A stretch of DNA of 64,000 nucleotides, taken from positions 5,767,001 to 5,831,000 of the forward strand of contig CM032123.1 in NCBI GenBank assembly GCA_018894105.1. The letters run 5' to 3'. Positions 25,636-37,177 of the stretch are shown one piece after another. This stretch comes from Jacaranda mimosifolia. Lineage: Eukaryota > Streptophyta > Magnoliopsida > Lamiales > Bignoniaceae. Every line of letters starts with the position of its first letter. Within the stretch, counting starts at the first letter, position 1. A program made the translations under genes and the position numbers. Below the pieces are notes generated by a model. The model did no database searches. It had not been told where the DNA came from and was given only the letters and a program-made list of their open reading frames with translations.

Positions 25636-26612
25636 AAATTGCAAAAATAGAACAGTAAATAAAGTCATTTTGTAAAAAAATGAATGGAATTAAGACCGTG
25701 GCAAAATTAAGATCATAGCTATAAAAAAATCAAAAATAAAAGACAAGACTTGCCGAAAGCACAGTCAGCACCGGGAATATTCTTGTGTGGCATTTGGCTA
25801 GCACAAGTTCTTGTCTTCTCATGTGTCACATGTATTTTGATAAAGAAAAATTTGCAAAAATGGGATAATAATTAAGGCCATTTTGCATGAAAACCGGAAT
25901 TAAAGAGTAGCAAAAAAGATAACCAAACTTAAAGAGCAACAAAAAAATAACTAAACTTAAAGAACAGCAAAAAAGATAACACATAAAATTGAAATAAGGA
26001 GCAATATCGTCAATTTTTACCTAGTGCAAACTCACCAATTTACTCGATTTTGCATCATTAGTCATTTTATGATTAACTGATTCAATTTTATAGCACTCCA
26101 ACCTCGTAAATTTTCATTCGATTTTGTATCAATAGTCATTTCGGATAATCGGGCAAATTTCATAGCATTCTGATGTCATAAATTTTTTCTCGACTTTTTG
26201 TTGCTCAATATTTTAGTATTATGTGGTTATCTTTTTAGTTGTTTCTTAATATTCTGCTTCTTAAGATTAGTTATCTTTTCTACAGCTCCTTAATTTCGGT
26301 CTTCTTTCGCAAAATAGTCTTACTTATGGTCCTATTTTGCATTCTTTTTCTTTATCAAAGTATACATGGCAAATGATGAGGCACAGAGTTGTGCCAGCCA
26401 AGCGCCACACAAGCATGTTCCAATGCTAACTGTACTTTCTGGTGAGCTAATTGTATGTTCCAGTGAGCCTTGTCTTTTTTTTTTTTTTTGATATTTTTAT
26501 TTTTTATAATTACGGTCCTAGTTTTGCCATGACCTTAATTCCGATCCTCTTTTGCAAAATTACATTATTTACGGTCCTACTTTTGTAATTTTCTCTTTAC
26601 TTGTTGCAAAAT
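25636..26612. mobile_element. Foldback/MULE-like element with long inverted repeats
   Basis: About 330 bp at the left (25636-25985) pairs in reverse complement with about 340 bp at the right (26270-26612). Examples are ggaattaagaccgtggcaaa with its partner in ttttgccatgaccttaattcc, and the shared GATAAAGAAA block. There is no coding region in the loop. Flanks acttgtt and gcaaa are similar on both sides and could be a target duplication. It lies just downstream of the copy A 3' UTR. Confidence 0.6.
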
Positions 26613-26787
26613 AGAAAAAATAAATAAAAAGCTTTTAAATTTCTATACTTTATAAAATGCTTCTTTACATGACAATAAATCTACATTAATTTTATTTATG
26701 ACAATATTTGATGATAGTAATATATATCTAGAATTGGTCTCTTAATTATATTTTATTTTTTTTGAAAGGAAATAGTAATTTATATTA

Positions 26788-27281
26788 ATGTGAACCACAG
26801 GCTAGAGCTTGAACAATTATATCATGCCCATCTGTCTCATTCTGATTAATCGATAGAGCTTTCTTGGCAACTAAATGAGCACACACATTAGCACTTCGCC
26901 TAACATGTACAAAAGAAGCTAAAGAAACATGATCAAGATAATTCTTGGCATCCATAATAATAGGACCAATAGCTGATAAATTTTCCCCTAGTTGACATAT
27001 AGCTTTAGTAATTGAAATATTATCACCTTCAATCAAAATTCTTTCCCAGCCATATTCAAATCCTAGTTCGCATGCTTCCTTAGCAGCTACAGCCTTTGCA
27101 GATTCTGGTGAGAATGGCAAAGAAATAATCTTAGAAAGCCACACAAGACACTGCCCTCTATGATTCCTCGCAACAACACCAAGGCCTAATGTTTGTGTAT
27201 GCTTGAAAATCGCTGCATCAAAGTTGATTTTAATGTAACCTTCCTTTGGTACCCTCCATACAGTCGTGCTAGCTGGTTTAT
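26788..27281 (-). pseudogene. LINE RNase H domain
   Basis: The frame from 27281 down to 26788 is open. It reads INFDAAI (the usual INxDGA start), LGVVARNHRG, AKAVAAKEACELG, ERILIEGDN and VHVRRSANVCAHLVA, the motifs of the plant type I RNase H domain found at the end of LINE polyproteins. It would degrade RNA of the RNA-DNA hybrid during target-primed reverse transcription. This is the best-preserved part of the element; the rest of the chain continues across the MULE at 28991 and above. Confidence 0.8.
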
Positions 27282-27291
27282 CAAAACTAGT

Positions 27292-28980
27292 GGGGAAAAT
27301 GCAATTTTAGTCCCTCATCTTTTGACACATGTCAGTTTGGTCCATTAAATATTTTGAATTTCAAAAAACGTCCTAAGACTAAGAAATTTCAGCACATTGA
27401 GTCCATTTTATTGCAATTTTGGTCCATTTCACCGGCAAATTGCACCCTCCCAAGATGTGATAGGAAATTTGGGGATTTGCTTTGTTCTCCACATAAGTCC
27501 GCATGATTGGCAAAAATTGCCATGTCAGTTGCTGATGTGTACACATCAGCACCACATCAACACCCACTTGAAAAAAAGGGGAGTATTAAACCTTCTAAAA
27601 CTACTGTTTGTTGGGGATCGAAATTGAAACCTCCACCACAGAGGAGAAGCATGACAACCACTTCAGCACGCCAATGATGTTAGCTGATCCACTTTTTTTT
27701 ATATTTACAATAGCAAATGTATTTATAGATTTAAGAAAAATATATAACATCTAAAACTCTACAAGTCTCTTATATCCATTTGTGTCTCTCTCTTTCTATC
27801 TTTGATTTTGTCTTTTTGGTTTGAATTTTTTGAACTTTTTAATTAATATAAAGTAAATAATGAAAATTAATTTTGTAATTTATTTGAAATAAATTAATGA
27901 AGATTAAAATTTTATTTTTCAAATTTGTAAAAAAAATAAATTAATTCATAATAACTAAACTCATGAAAATAAATTTTGTAATTTTTAATGAAAATTTGTA
28001 AATTTTTATAGGTAATAACAACTAAGTTAACAAAATTATGTTTTTAAATTTTAATAAAAATTAAATTTATAATTTTTTGATAAAAATAAACATTAAAGTA
28101 ACAAAAAGATAAAACTTTGTTACTTTAATGAAAACAAGATAAACGTTTTTGGTTACTTAAATTTTCCTTTTTATTAAAAAATTATAAATTTGATTTTCAT
28201 TAAAATTTATATACATAACTTTTTCATTAAAAATTATGAATTTATTTTCATTAATTTAGTTATTATGAATTAAAAAATTAAAAAATTTTATTTTGTTTAC
28301 AAATTTAAAAAATACAAATTCAATCTTCATTAATTTATTTCAAATAAATTAAAAACAAATTTTCATTATTTATTTTTTATTGAATAGAAAAAGTTTGAAA
28401 AACTTCAACTAAAAAGACAAAATTAAAGATAGAAAGAGAGAGATCCAGATGGAGACAAGAGAGAGATAGAGTTTTAGATGTTATATATTTTTAGTCTACA
28501 AATATATCTTTTTTAATTTGAAAATATATATTTTGTTTAATTGCAATTCATTCGATTTCTGGACATATAAAACAATTGAATATCTAGATCCCATGAGCTC
28601 GTTGGGTGTAGTGACGGTTTGGCTTTTTTTTTTTATATTTGATGTCTCAAGTTCAATTCCCAGAAGCAGCAAAAGAAGGCTTAACATTTTCCCCTTCTTT
28701 CCATTGGGTGCTGATGTGGCCTGATGTGTCAGGTGACATGGCGGACTTTGCCAACTGGGCTTGAGGAGGTGGAAAAATTGGACAAGTGTCAGCAAATCCC
28801 CAAATTTCCTATCACATGTTGGGAGGATGCAATTTTCCGGCGAAATGTACAAAAATTGCAATAAAATGGACTCAATGTGCTGAAATTTCTTAGTCTTAGG
28901 ATGTTTTTTGAAATTCAAAATATTTAATGGACCAAACTGACGTGTGTCAAAAGATGAGGTACTAAAATTGCATTTCCCCC
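27292..28980. mobile_element. Mutator-like element (non-autonomous) with 10-bp target duplication
   Basis: The ends GGGGAAAATGCAATTTTAGT (27292) and the mirrored right end (28980) begin terminal inverted repeats of about 200 bp. They include the block reading ggaaatttggggatttgct on the left and agcaaatccccaaatttcc on the right. The element is flanked by the direct repeat CAAAACTAGT (27282-27291 and 28981-28990). The 9-11 bp duplication and long inverted repeats are typical of Mutator-like elements. The interior is AT-rich without a transposase. Confidence 0.85.
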
Positions 28981-28990
28981 CAAAACTAGT

Positions 28991-29480
28991 TGTTCCAGAT
29001 TTGCTGATTTGAAAAAATCACAATAGGAGCGGGCAAAACAAATAAGATCTAGAGTTGTCCAGGTACCCTCATTAAAACACTCTTTATTTCGTCTATACCA
29101 CCAGCACCAGCAACGTACAAGAAAAAAACTAAACGTTTCAACCTCCATCACACCATGCATCTTTCAGAACCATTCAAACATAGAATCTGCAGAAAAAGAG
29201 AGAAGAGAAGATGTAATGTTTGATAAAATCCACTTGCAAAATGACAGTGCCAGAAGCAATACATGATATCTTCTTCAATGTTTTCACATATAGAACAAAA
29301 AGGATTAGAGGATAAACGTTACATACCAAAGACAGTAGAAAGGAATTCCTCTTGCTGCCCATCAAGCAAAGTGCATCACTTTTGGAGGGATCTTACAACC
29401 CCAAAGAAACCAGCAATTAGCATTACTGACCGTACTGGAAGCTCCTCACATTACCTCAACCATTCTATTGTGCATAGATA
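28991..29480 (-). pseudogene. LINE zinc-binding and linker region
   Basis: Minus-strand fragments read WFLWGCKIPPKVMHFA near 29440-29400 (the conserved start of the reverse-transcriptase zinc-binding domain, normally W..LW....P.K...F.WR). Further on come CSICENIEED and CFWHC-like segments, then WYRRNKECFNEG, the linker that precedes RNase H. Several stops and frameshifts occur. It joins the RNase H segment once the MULE at 27292-28980 is set aside. Confidence 0.7.
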
Positions 29481-30069
29481 ACGCTAGATAAGAAGCAGAG
29501 CGCACCGAAAACAAGCTATTTTTGCGTAGTGCCAGATTAATCTGTCCTAGTTATCAGAATTCCCTAAAGGGATCGACAAGATGATCACATTTTTCGAAGG
29601 CTTGAAAATGGAATCGACTAAGTCTTGTTTCCACACCCTTAAATCTGGATCAATCAGATTAGCAACTGGGGCATTAATTGGAAGAATTTTTGAAGGAGAT
29701 TAAACTCGGAGTGATGGTTCTCTAGGTAACCACTGGTCCAACCAAATTCTACTAGTCAGTCCATTTCCAACCCGTCGTCTAATATTTCCTTGAAGAAGGG
29801 ATACAACTTCCCAGATACATCTCCAAGAGAAAGATGAACTTGATCGAAGATGTGCAAAGATGACCTATGTATCAGGATAGTATTTAGCTTTGAATAACTT
29901 AGATAACAACATATGAGGTTTAGTAAGAAGTCTCCAACCCTATTTAGCAAGTAAAATACTGCTAAACAGACGAATATCACAAAAAACAAGCCCTCCACAT
30001 CTTTTATTACGGCCCAGATCTGCCCACTTAACCTAGTGAATTTTCTTTATCCCTTATTTCCCCACTAGA

Positions 30070-31847
30070 AAGATGCTCACATAGATTCGATTTCGCGAAC
30101 AAGGCCATCAGGTAGTTTGAAGCAAGTCATGGCATACTTGGGAATGGCCTGTGCAACTGCATTAAGTAAAATTTCCCTTCCTACTCGTGAAAGAGTCTTC
30201 TCCGACCTGCCACTAATTCTGCTCCACACCTTATCCCAAATATAACCAAAAATCTCCTTTTTAGATTTACTGACCACTGAAGGCAGACCTAGATATTTAT
30301 CCAGTTTCTCAACAGCTTTCATATGTAATAATTCCTGAATAGCAATATGATCATTTGTAGGGGTATTTTTGCTAAAAGCTAAAGAAGATTTGTCGAAATT
30401 AACCTGTTGCCCAAAAGCTAACTCATAGCTTTTCAGAATTTGACCAATTGCAGTGCGAAGTATCCTTGGATGCTTTACAAAAGACTGAAGTGTTATTAGC
30501 AAATAAAAGGTGAGACACTTCAGGTGCATTACGGCATACAACAATTCCTTCAATAATCCAGATTCCTCTTATCTCCAAATTCAACTACTTAAAGCTTCGG
30601 TGCAGAAAAAGAATAATTAAGGAGATAGGGGGTTCCCCTGACATAATCCCCTAATTGGATGAAAAAACCCCAAAAGAATGTCCGTTAACAACGATAAAAT
30701 AAGACAGTTTCCACACAAGACATAATAAGCTGCATAAACTTGTCTGCAAATCCCAATCTGATTAGCATTTTGTGAAGAAAGAACCACTCCACCTTGTCAT
30801 ATGCTCTACACATATCCAGCTTAAGGGCCATGTATCCAGATTTTCCTTGCCTCTCTCTTTTTAACCAGTTGTTTATTTCAAACGCTACCATCACATTATT
30901 AGTGATTAAACAGTGGGGAACAAACGCAGATTGGGTATCTGCAACAATAGCATCTATAAGAGGTTTCAAATTATTTGCAATAGTTTTGGAGGGAATCTTA
31001 TAGATAACATTTCCCAGACTAAGTCAAAATTGAGTTACTCGTTCTGGCCTGGCAATCTTTGGGATAAGAATAATATTAGTGTGATTAAAAGGTGCACCCA
31101 AAACTCCATCATTCACAAAATGGAGTATATAAGCTGAGACATCTAAGCCCATAATGGACCAAAACTTCCAAAAAAAACATGACTGGAATCCCATCTCACC
31201 CTGGAGATTTCAAGGGGCTCATTTGAGATAAACATAACTTAACCTCATTAGCAGTAAAAGGTTCTAGGAGTGTGGAGTTCATCTGATCAGTGACCTTCTT
31301 GTCCACATAGTTCAAAACCACATCTATATCCTCATCTGAGGGTTTAACAGTCTAAAACAAATGTTGAAAATAATTAAGAACCAAATTCTCCAATTCTGCC
31401 TTTGATGCACACCAATCACCATTATCTTTTTTCAGTCTAGAAATACAGTTATTTTTAAACCTGCCTGTAGCATTCGAATGAAAATAACTTATGTTAGATT
31501 ACCAGTTTTCATCTAGTGAAGTTTGTCCTTTATTGCCACATAACAGATTCTTTATCCAGCAACTCTTCAAGCTCCTTCTTGATATGTCTAATTTGTTTAG
31601 AGTTTGAAAATCAATAAGAGCCGCGCTCAAAAACTGAAGCTTGTCCTTAAGTGTACTGATTTACCTCTATAAAGAACCCCAACTTTTAACACGCTATTTG
31701 AGTGATCCAATCCTACAACTTCTAATGGGTCTTCGAGCAAACCCTCCTTATTGCATGTTGATGCCCAAGATTGCTCAATCAGTCTTGCACAATCTGGATG
31801 TTTAATCCATCAGGCCTGAGACTTAAATCTCCTCTTTCTCACCTTAT
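30070..31847 (-). pseudogene. LINE reverse transcriptase
   Basis: Minus-strand segments show LKPLIDAIVADTQSAFVP and YMALKLDMCRAYDKVEW (motif A, with its aspartate) at 30969-30685. The catalytic FADD box reads LLFANN at about 30493-30507, both aspartates being asparagine codons. Then follow the FGQQVNFDKSS and KYLGLPSVVSKSKK segments and GREILLNAVAQAIPKYAM at 30475-30090. These are standard motifs of plant L1 RT. Stops and shifts break the frame near 30560-30680 and upstream of 31000. Confidence 0.85.
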
Positions 31848-32839
31848 AGGCCTTTTAAATAGGTAGGGTATCACCCTACCCACACCCATACCCTAAAATA
31901 CCTAAACAAAAATACCATATATTCTACCATACTCTAAAATACCCAAAAAGAATGAGATCCTAACCCTACCCTACCCTATCTAACTCAAGACCCATTGGGT
32001 CTAGTTTATTGGACTTATGTTTTGAATGAATGTATTATTTTTCTCAATATATACTAAAAATATTATTTGGCATACAATAATAAAAAAAAAAAACTTTTTT
32101 ATATTTAATTTAATTTAATTATTAAATTTAAATTAGTTAATCTTTATTTTCTATTTTTCATTCATTAATAAAAAATTTATTAACAAAGTTTATTCATTAG
32201 CAAAATAAATTTTATTAACTGTTTTTATAAAAAAAAATATTTATTCCATTATTAATTTTATTAATGAAGAATGATCAACTGTTGCTATTCCAATTAAAAA
32301 AAAAAATCTATCTCAATATTTTTGCCTAGTATCAATTATAAAAATTTTAAGCCTGTTAAGGCTTATCAAAGTCTTAAGTATATTAAGGCCTTAACCTATT
32401 AAAAATCTAAATGTATATAAAATTTAAGCCTATTTAAAATCTCAACTAAAATAACCTTTTTCACGCCAAGCCTAGGCTTTGAAAAATCTAAGAAGGCTGG
32501 GCCAGGCCTTAAAAAAAAGCCTATATCAGGTAATAGGATAGATTTAGACTTACAAAATATACAACAGACTTGGCCTATTTACAGTAAAGCCTAGACTATT
32601 TTCACCCCTATTGTTCATTCACATATTTGTAATTTTTATATATAAAAAGTTTATCATTAATATAAATTTGATTTCGATATAGACGATTTTTAGATTCATA
32701 GATTAAATTTAAGTATAAAATAATAAGTAATTTATGGGTATGGGTATATGGGTAGAGACCCTACCCATACCTATTACATTATCTTTAATAAGTATGGATA
32801 TAAGTAGGGTATGAGTATGAGGGTAATTTACAGGCCTAT
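31848..32839. mobile_element. hAT-like non-autonomous element with 8-bp target duplication
   Basis: The direct repeat CACCTTAT (31840-31847 and 32840-32847) flanks a 992-bp segment whose ends are AGGCCTTTTAAAT on the left and, in reverse complement, AGGCCTGTAAAT on the right, with two extra bases (AT) at the right margin. GGGTA-type motifs (ACCCTACCC and GGGTAGGGT) are concentrated near both ends. An 8-bp duplication with short inverted repeats fits the hAT superfamily. It has no coding capacity and interrupts the LINE after the endonuclease. Confidence 0.75.
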
Positions 32840-32847
32840 CACCTTAT

Positions 32848-33660
32848 TAAGAAGCGACATTTTATTATCAAAATCTAATAGGATTGGAGAATAATCAGAA
32901 CTTCGAACAAAAAAGATGTCGAATAGTATGGTGAAAGAAGACCTTACTCCATTCTGACATTGCACAAGGACAATCCAGTCTCTCATGGGCAGTATTTGAA
33001 TCTTTATGGGCAGTATTCGAATCTTTATGGTTATTGCACCATCTAAACGGGAATCCACAAAATCCAAGATCATGTAACTCAGCATCCATTAGTGCATCCT
33101 TAAATAATCATGCTCTGGCAAAAGAAATACTAGAACACCCTTGTTTCTCTAAAGAGCTTAGTACCTCATTATTGTTTCCAATACAGACACATGGTAAGGA
33201 ACTTTGAGTTTTAAACCACCACAGAAGATTCCAGGTGATCATATGATTATGTACTTCTGAGGCCTCATCATAAATCCCAGTTAAACAGAAATTCTTCATA
33301 TTTAGATTGTCCACAACCAGAACATTAATATGATTTTTTGAAACACTAAGTAAATCGATACATACCTCTTTTTTCCACAATAGTGCCAAACCACCCGAGC
33401 GTCCACTACAATCCACACATAAGCCATTTAAATTCAGTCGTTCTTTAATTTTTTCCATAGTCTACGACTGCAATTTGGTTTCCGATAGGAAAACTAATTG
33501 GGGATGATAACAGCCAAAGATTTCGTCCAATTCCTGAACTGTTCAAGGGTTCTCCAGTCCCTGACAGCTCTAGCTTAAGCAATTCATAGTGAGTGGCGGG
33601 GCTGTAAAGCAGCCTTCGCCGATGAAACAACATTTTCCATGCCATCAAAGATCGGTGCAT
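32848..33660 (-). pseudogene. LINE apurinic endonuclease domain
   Basis: Minus-strand frames show QLVFLSETKL near 33520-33470, then NLNGLCVDCSGRSGGLALLWK, LTGIYDEA, LHDLGFCGFPFRWCN and SDYSPILLDF. These are the successive motifs of the exonuclease-endonuclease-phosphatase fold used by L1 elements to nick target DNA. The reading changes frame several times, and a short duplication near 33000-33020 (cagtattTGAATCtttatggg repeated) disrupts the region before the conserved ERLD motif. Confidence 0.75.
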
Positions 33661-34040
33661 GGTAAGATTTTTTAAGGGTCAGTGTTCGCTGGATACAGAA
33701 GCAAAATGCCTTACCCTTTTTCTATTTTGGTGAGTAACACAAATAATATGCCGATCAACAAGCTCAGAATGAGTACAATTTCGTTTGCCATTGCATTTCC
33801 TAGTATGAATTTCTATGCTCACTGCCAATGGAATATTTACTAGAGGAGAGGCGGAATTTACGAGGGGAGCATCAAATGAAGCAACTTTTGAAGTTACTTG
33901 ATTAGTGATAACCCAATTTTTAGTCAAAGAGAGCAAAGTCGGGTCAATCAAAGTTGAAACTTCCTGTAATGGCTCACCACCACTTTCAGTAGAAGGCCCA
34001 TTGGTATTAGTAAGGACTGTTGGACTGGAGTGGGTTGAAT
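33661..34040 (-). pseudogene. LINE ORF1-side remnant
   Basis: A 90-residue minus-strand frame at 33679-33951 lies upstream of the endonuclease, where plant LINEs have the end of ORF1 and the inter-ORF region. It ends in basic residues (NRKRVRHF). No diagnostic motif such as a CCHC knuckle was seen, so assignment rests on position. Confidence 0.4.
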
Positions 34041-34059
34041 GGGCTCACAATAATTTTGG

Positions 34060-34600
34060 ATTTATAACTTGAAGATGCTAATCGATTATCAACTCCCAAA
34101 GTTTTCACAATATAATGGTAAAGGTGATTCAAAGCAACACGTGATTCATTCCATTGAGACTTGTAATAATGTTGGGACATATGAAGATCATTTGGTCAAG
34201 CAAGTTGTTCGATTATTAATGGGCAATGCTTTTGATTGGTATGTTGACTTGGAGGCAAGCTCTATCAATAGTTGGGGGGCAACTGGAACAAGAGTTCCTC
34301 AATCATTTCTACAGCACTCGAAGAACAATTAGCATGATAGAACTCACCAACTGTCGCCAATGGAAAGAAGAACCTGTCATTGTATACATTAATCGCTAGA
34401 AAATTTTGAGTTTTAACTGCAAAGATCAATTATCGAAGGCTTTAGTCATTGAGATATGCATCCAAGGAATGCATTGGAGTTTTTGCTACATACTTCAAGG
34501 AATTAAACCAATTTTTTTTGCAGATTTGGCAACTCATACACATAATATTGAAACGAACATGAATTTTGATGAACAAGAAGACTAACTCAAGTAATGCTGA
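34060..34600 (+). pseudogene. Ty3/gypsy gag fragment
   Basis: The frame at 34069-34329 includes LPKFSQYNGKGDSKQHV, IETCNNVGTYEDHLVKQ and MGNAFDWYVDLEASSINSW, a highly characteristic plant Ty3 gag segment. Homology continues in other frames to about 34570 (SMIELT, EMCIQGMHW-like, LATHTH). The 5' start and all of pol are missing. It begins within about 30 bp of the LINE 5' limit, so either could have truncated the other. Confidence 0.8.
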
Positions 34601-34860
34601 TGATGGTGAAGATGTTGGGGTAATTAATTTTCATCTCCAAATTCCAAACGTTCCTAGATAAGAACTTAAACTGTCAATAATGCTCCTAAATAAGAGCATA
34701 AACTATCTAAAAATTTCAAATCTTCAAGTCTCCAAATTTTCAAGTCAAGGCTCAAGTCTCTATGTCTCCAAGTCCATAACTCAAAATTTCAAGTCTCTAA
34801 ATCAAAGAATCAAGTCTCCAAGTCTTCAAGTTCAAAGTTCAAATCTCCAAATTCTATGTG

Positions 34861-35190
34861 CCCCTTGATAAGAGCTTAAACTGTCAATAAGACTCCTAGA
34901 TACGAGCATAAACTATCTAAATATTCAAAGTCTCCCCATGTACTCCTTGATAAGAGCTTAAACTGTGAATAAGGCTCCTAGATGCGAGCATAAACTATCC
35001 AAATATTCAAAGTCTTCTCATGTGCTCCTTGATAAAAGCTTAAACTTTCAATAAGGCTCCTACGTACGAGCATAAACTATCTACAACATTCAAATTCTCC
35101 CTAAGTACTCTCTAATAAGAGTGTGAACTGTCTATTAAGTCAAACTCAAGTAAACTCCTCGACATGAGTACAAATTGTCAATCAAATTCA
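34861..35190. repeat. 82-bp tandem repeat, about four units
   Basis: Units align at 34863, 34945, 35027 and 35109, an exact 82-bp spacing. Each contains ccttgataagagcttaaact, then gagcataaactatct and a TTCAAA(G/T)TCT part. A related but less regular CTCCAAGTC-type repeat precedes it at 34700-34860, and weaker copies continue to about 35300. It lies between the gag fragment and an LTR, as do the long repeat-bearing untranslated regions of some plant Ty3 elements. Confidence 0.75.
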
Positions 35191-35522
35191 AGTGAACTCC
35201 TTCACACGAGTATAAAATGTCTACTCAAGTTAAATATGCTCTTTAACACACAAGCCTAAACTGTATGTTACTCTTGGCCTGCATGAGTATAAACTGTGTA
35301 CGGCACCCTCCTCAAAAGGATATTTACTTTGAATTATGTTATGACTTGACCCTTTTATTGGGTACCATAGCTCGAGGAATGCTTCGAGGATGTTCTTATT
35401 GCAGATACATGTGAAAAATGGAGAAAAAAGAAAAAAAATTCTCACATACTTCAAACCTTACCTCTTTCATGGATGATTGGCACACCTTTGGCCAATTGAG
35501 AAGTAACACGTATAAAATAATA

Positions 35523-36360
35523 TGTTAGTTATTAATTTAAAGTTTTTATTTATATTTTAAAATTTATTAAATTTAATTCCAAAAGATAAATAGTTAATTT
35601 TAATTAATACTGTAATATTTATTTTATGCTCAAATCAAATATTGATAAGTATCAAAGATAAAGTGTCTATGTCTACGAATCAATCAAATCAAAGATATTT
35701 GATACTATATCTTGACAATTGATACTATATCTTGATACTTGTTATTATCACTTGATATTTGATATTATCCTATTAAAGAGATAATCCTCAAAGAAGTTCA
35801 AGTCAATCTAGAAGTCTCTTATCAAGCATCTATATAAAGGGGGTGACCAAAGCTCATTCAACACACAATAAAAATCCTAGTAAGTGAGAGAAATTTTGAA
35901 GGAGTCCAGCAATTCTCTCCAACAAATTCAAGGAGATCTACGGCGTTCCAGGCGTTCTTAGCGGAACTCATCATATTTTCATGTTTGATTCGAGATTAAG
36001 ATACAAAGTCCTCGAATTGGCGTTATTTTCTTCAAATCAAATTCAAGGAGATCCACGGCATTCAAGACGTTCTTCACAGAGCTTGTAGATTTTTTACGTT
36101 TGATTCGAGATTAAGGTGCGAAGCCCTCGAATAAGCATTATTTTCTTCAAAGCAAATTCAAAGAGATCTACGGTGTTCAAGGCATTTGAACATTCTTCGA
36201 GGAGCTCATTAAATTTCAGGATCATATTTGAAAAGAAAGAATCAGAGGATTAGATTAGAAATTGAATCTACATTTAATAAATTTTAATTTTATTTTATTT
36301 ATACAATTTTTCTTTTTTTTTTAATTTTATTTATTACAGACAAAGAAATTTGCGCTTACA
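35523..36360 (+). repeat. LTR with internal 115-bp tandem repeats (Ty3-type, probable)
   Basis: It starts TGTTAGTTATTAATTT and ends TTTGCGCTTACA, giving TG...CA limits of about 838 bp; the limits are inferred from these ends alone. A TATA box (TATATAAAG, about 35831) sits 90 bp before three tandem units starting at 35923, 36038 and 36153 (caaattcaaggagatct type, the third partial). It is probably the 3' LTR of the element whose gag remnant is at 34060. No other LTR copy was found. Confidence 0.6.
35831..35839 (+). promoter_or_regulatory. TATA box of the LTR
   Basis: TATATAAAG within catctatataaaggg, preceding the repeat-bearing leader of the LTR. It is typical of an LTR promoter. Confidence 0.5.
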
Positions 36361-36469
36361 AATACATATAAGTAATTTATTATGAAATTCAGTCCAAAGT
36401 AACATATATTCATTTTAAATTTTTTACTTTGAATTAATGGTCAAATCCTCCATCTCAAAGTAACATGTT

Positions 36470-36725
36470 TTACATGTGATATTCATACTATTGTGACGTC
36501 GAATGCCATTGTGCGGCTGAAAAATGTTAATAAGGCTCCGGATTGAGACAAAAACATTTTGGTACAATATGACTTTGTAGATATCGCCGGATATGAATGG
36601 ATTGCTTATAACTCATCCTGTAGGTGTCACTGTAATATAAATGGGCCTGTCAACCCATGAAACAAAAATGACACTCCTGTCAGCACAAGAAGAAGCTCAC
36701 CTCCTCCCGTTAATAGTTCAATTTA
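36470..36725 (+). promoter_or_regulatory. Promoter region of P450 copy B, shared with copy C
   Basis: gaatgccattgtgcggctga (about 36499), tgtagatatcgcc (about 36572), cctgtaggtgtc (about 36619) and TTAATAGTTCAA (36710) appear in the same order upstream of copy C on the minus strand (47838 down to 47545). The promoter is cut off from its TATA region by a MITE at 36726. Confidence 0.6.
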
Positions 36726-37177
36726 GAGGGTGTTTGGGTGAGCTTATAAGCTCTTCAAAATATTTTATAAGATATTTAAAAGCTTATAAGTTGATAAAAA
36801 GTGTTTGGTAAATTTTTTTACAAAAGAGCTTATAAAATCCTAAAATAAGATGTTAAGAGCTTATAAGTTTTTTTAAAAAAAGTAAGGAGACCCTAACTTA
36901 TTTTTAAGATTTTAACAAACTCATTTATTTTTAATCATTTTAATTACACAATTGTCATTATTAACATCTTATAAGCTCCAAGATTTTATTTTATCCAAAC
37001 ATTTCAACAACTTATTTTAAAAATAAGATCTTACATCTTATAAGCTCCAAAAATATCTTATAAGATGTAGGAACTTATAAGATGTTTAAAATAAGTTTAG
37101 CCAAACACCTTCTTATACTACTATATATTATGTAGGAACTTATAAGATGTTTAAAATAAGTTTAGCCAAACACCCTC
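36726..37177. mobile_element. Tourist-like MITE in the copy B promoter
   Basis: The ends GAGGGTGTTTGG and CCAAACACCCTC are inverted repeats flanked by TTA on both sides (36723-36725 and 37178-37180). Copies A and C lack it and read continuously across the site (for C, ttcaacttatattacttc), so the insertion and its TTA duplication are supported by two empty sites. The internal sequence is rich in CTTATAAG-type motifs. It has no coding region. A TTA duplication suggests PIF/Harbinger mobilisation. Confidence 0.8.

Larger units (their letters stand above)
26750..34040 (-). mobile_element. L1-type LINE, decayed, interrupted by two DNA transposons
   Basis: Read on the minus strand the order is ORF1-like tail, AP endonuclease, reverse transcriptase, zinc-binding domain, RNase H and an A-rich 3' end (the plus strand shows a T-rich run near 26750-26765), the layout of plant L1 LINEs with a C-terminal RNase H. 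A hAT-like element (31848-32839) splits the region after the endonuclease and a MULE (27292-28980) splits the RNase H end. Coding is broken by many stops and shifts. Its 5' end near 34040 abuts an unrelated Ty3 gag fragment. Confidence 0.85.

Noticed and set aside
34861..35190. 82-bp periodic repeat considered as a CRISPR-like array
   Set aside because: There are no constant repeats separated by unique spacers; the entire 82-bp unit is repeated, and the context is a plant retrotransposon.
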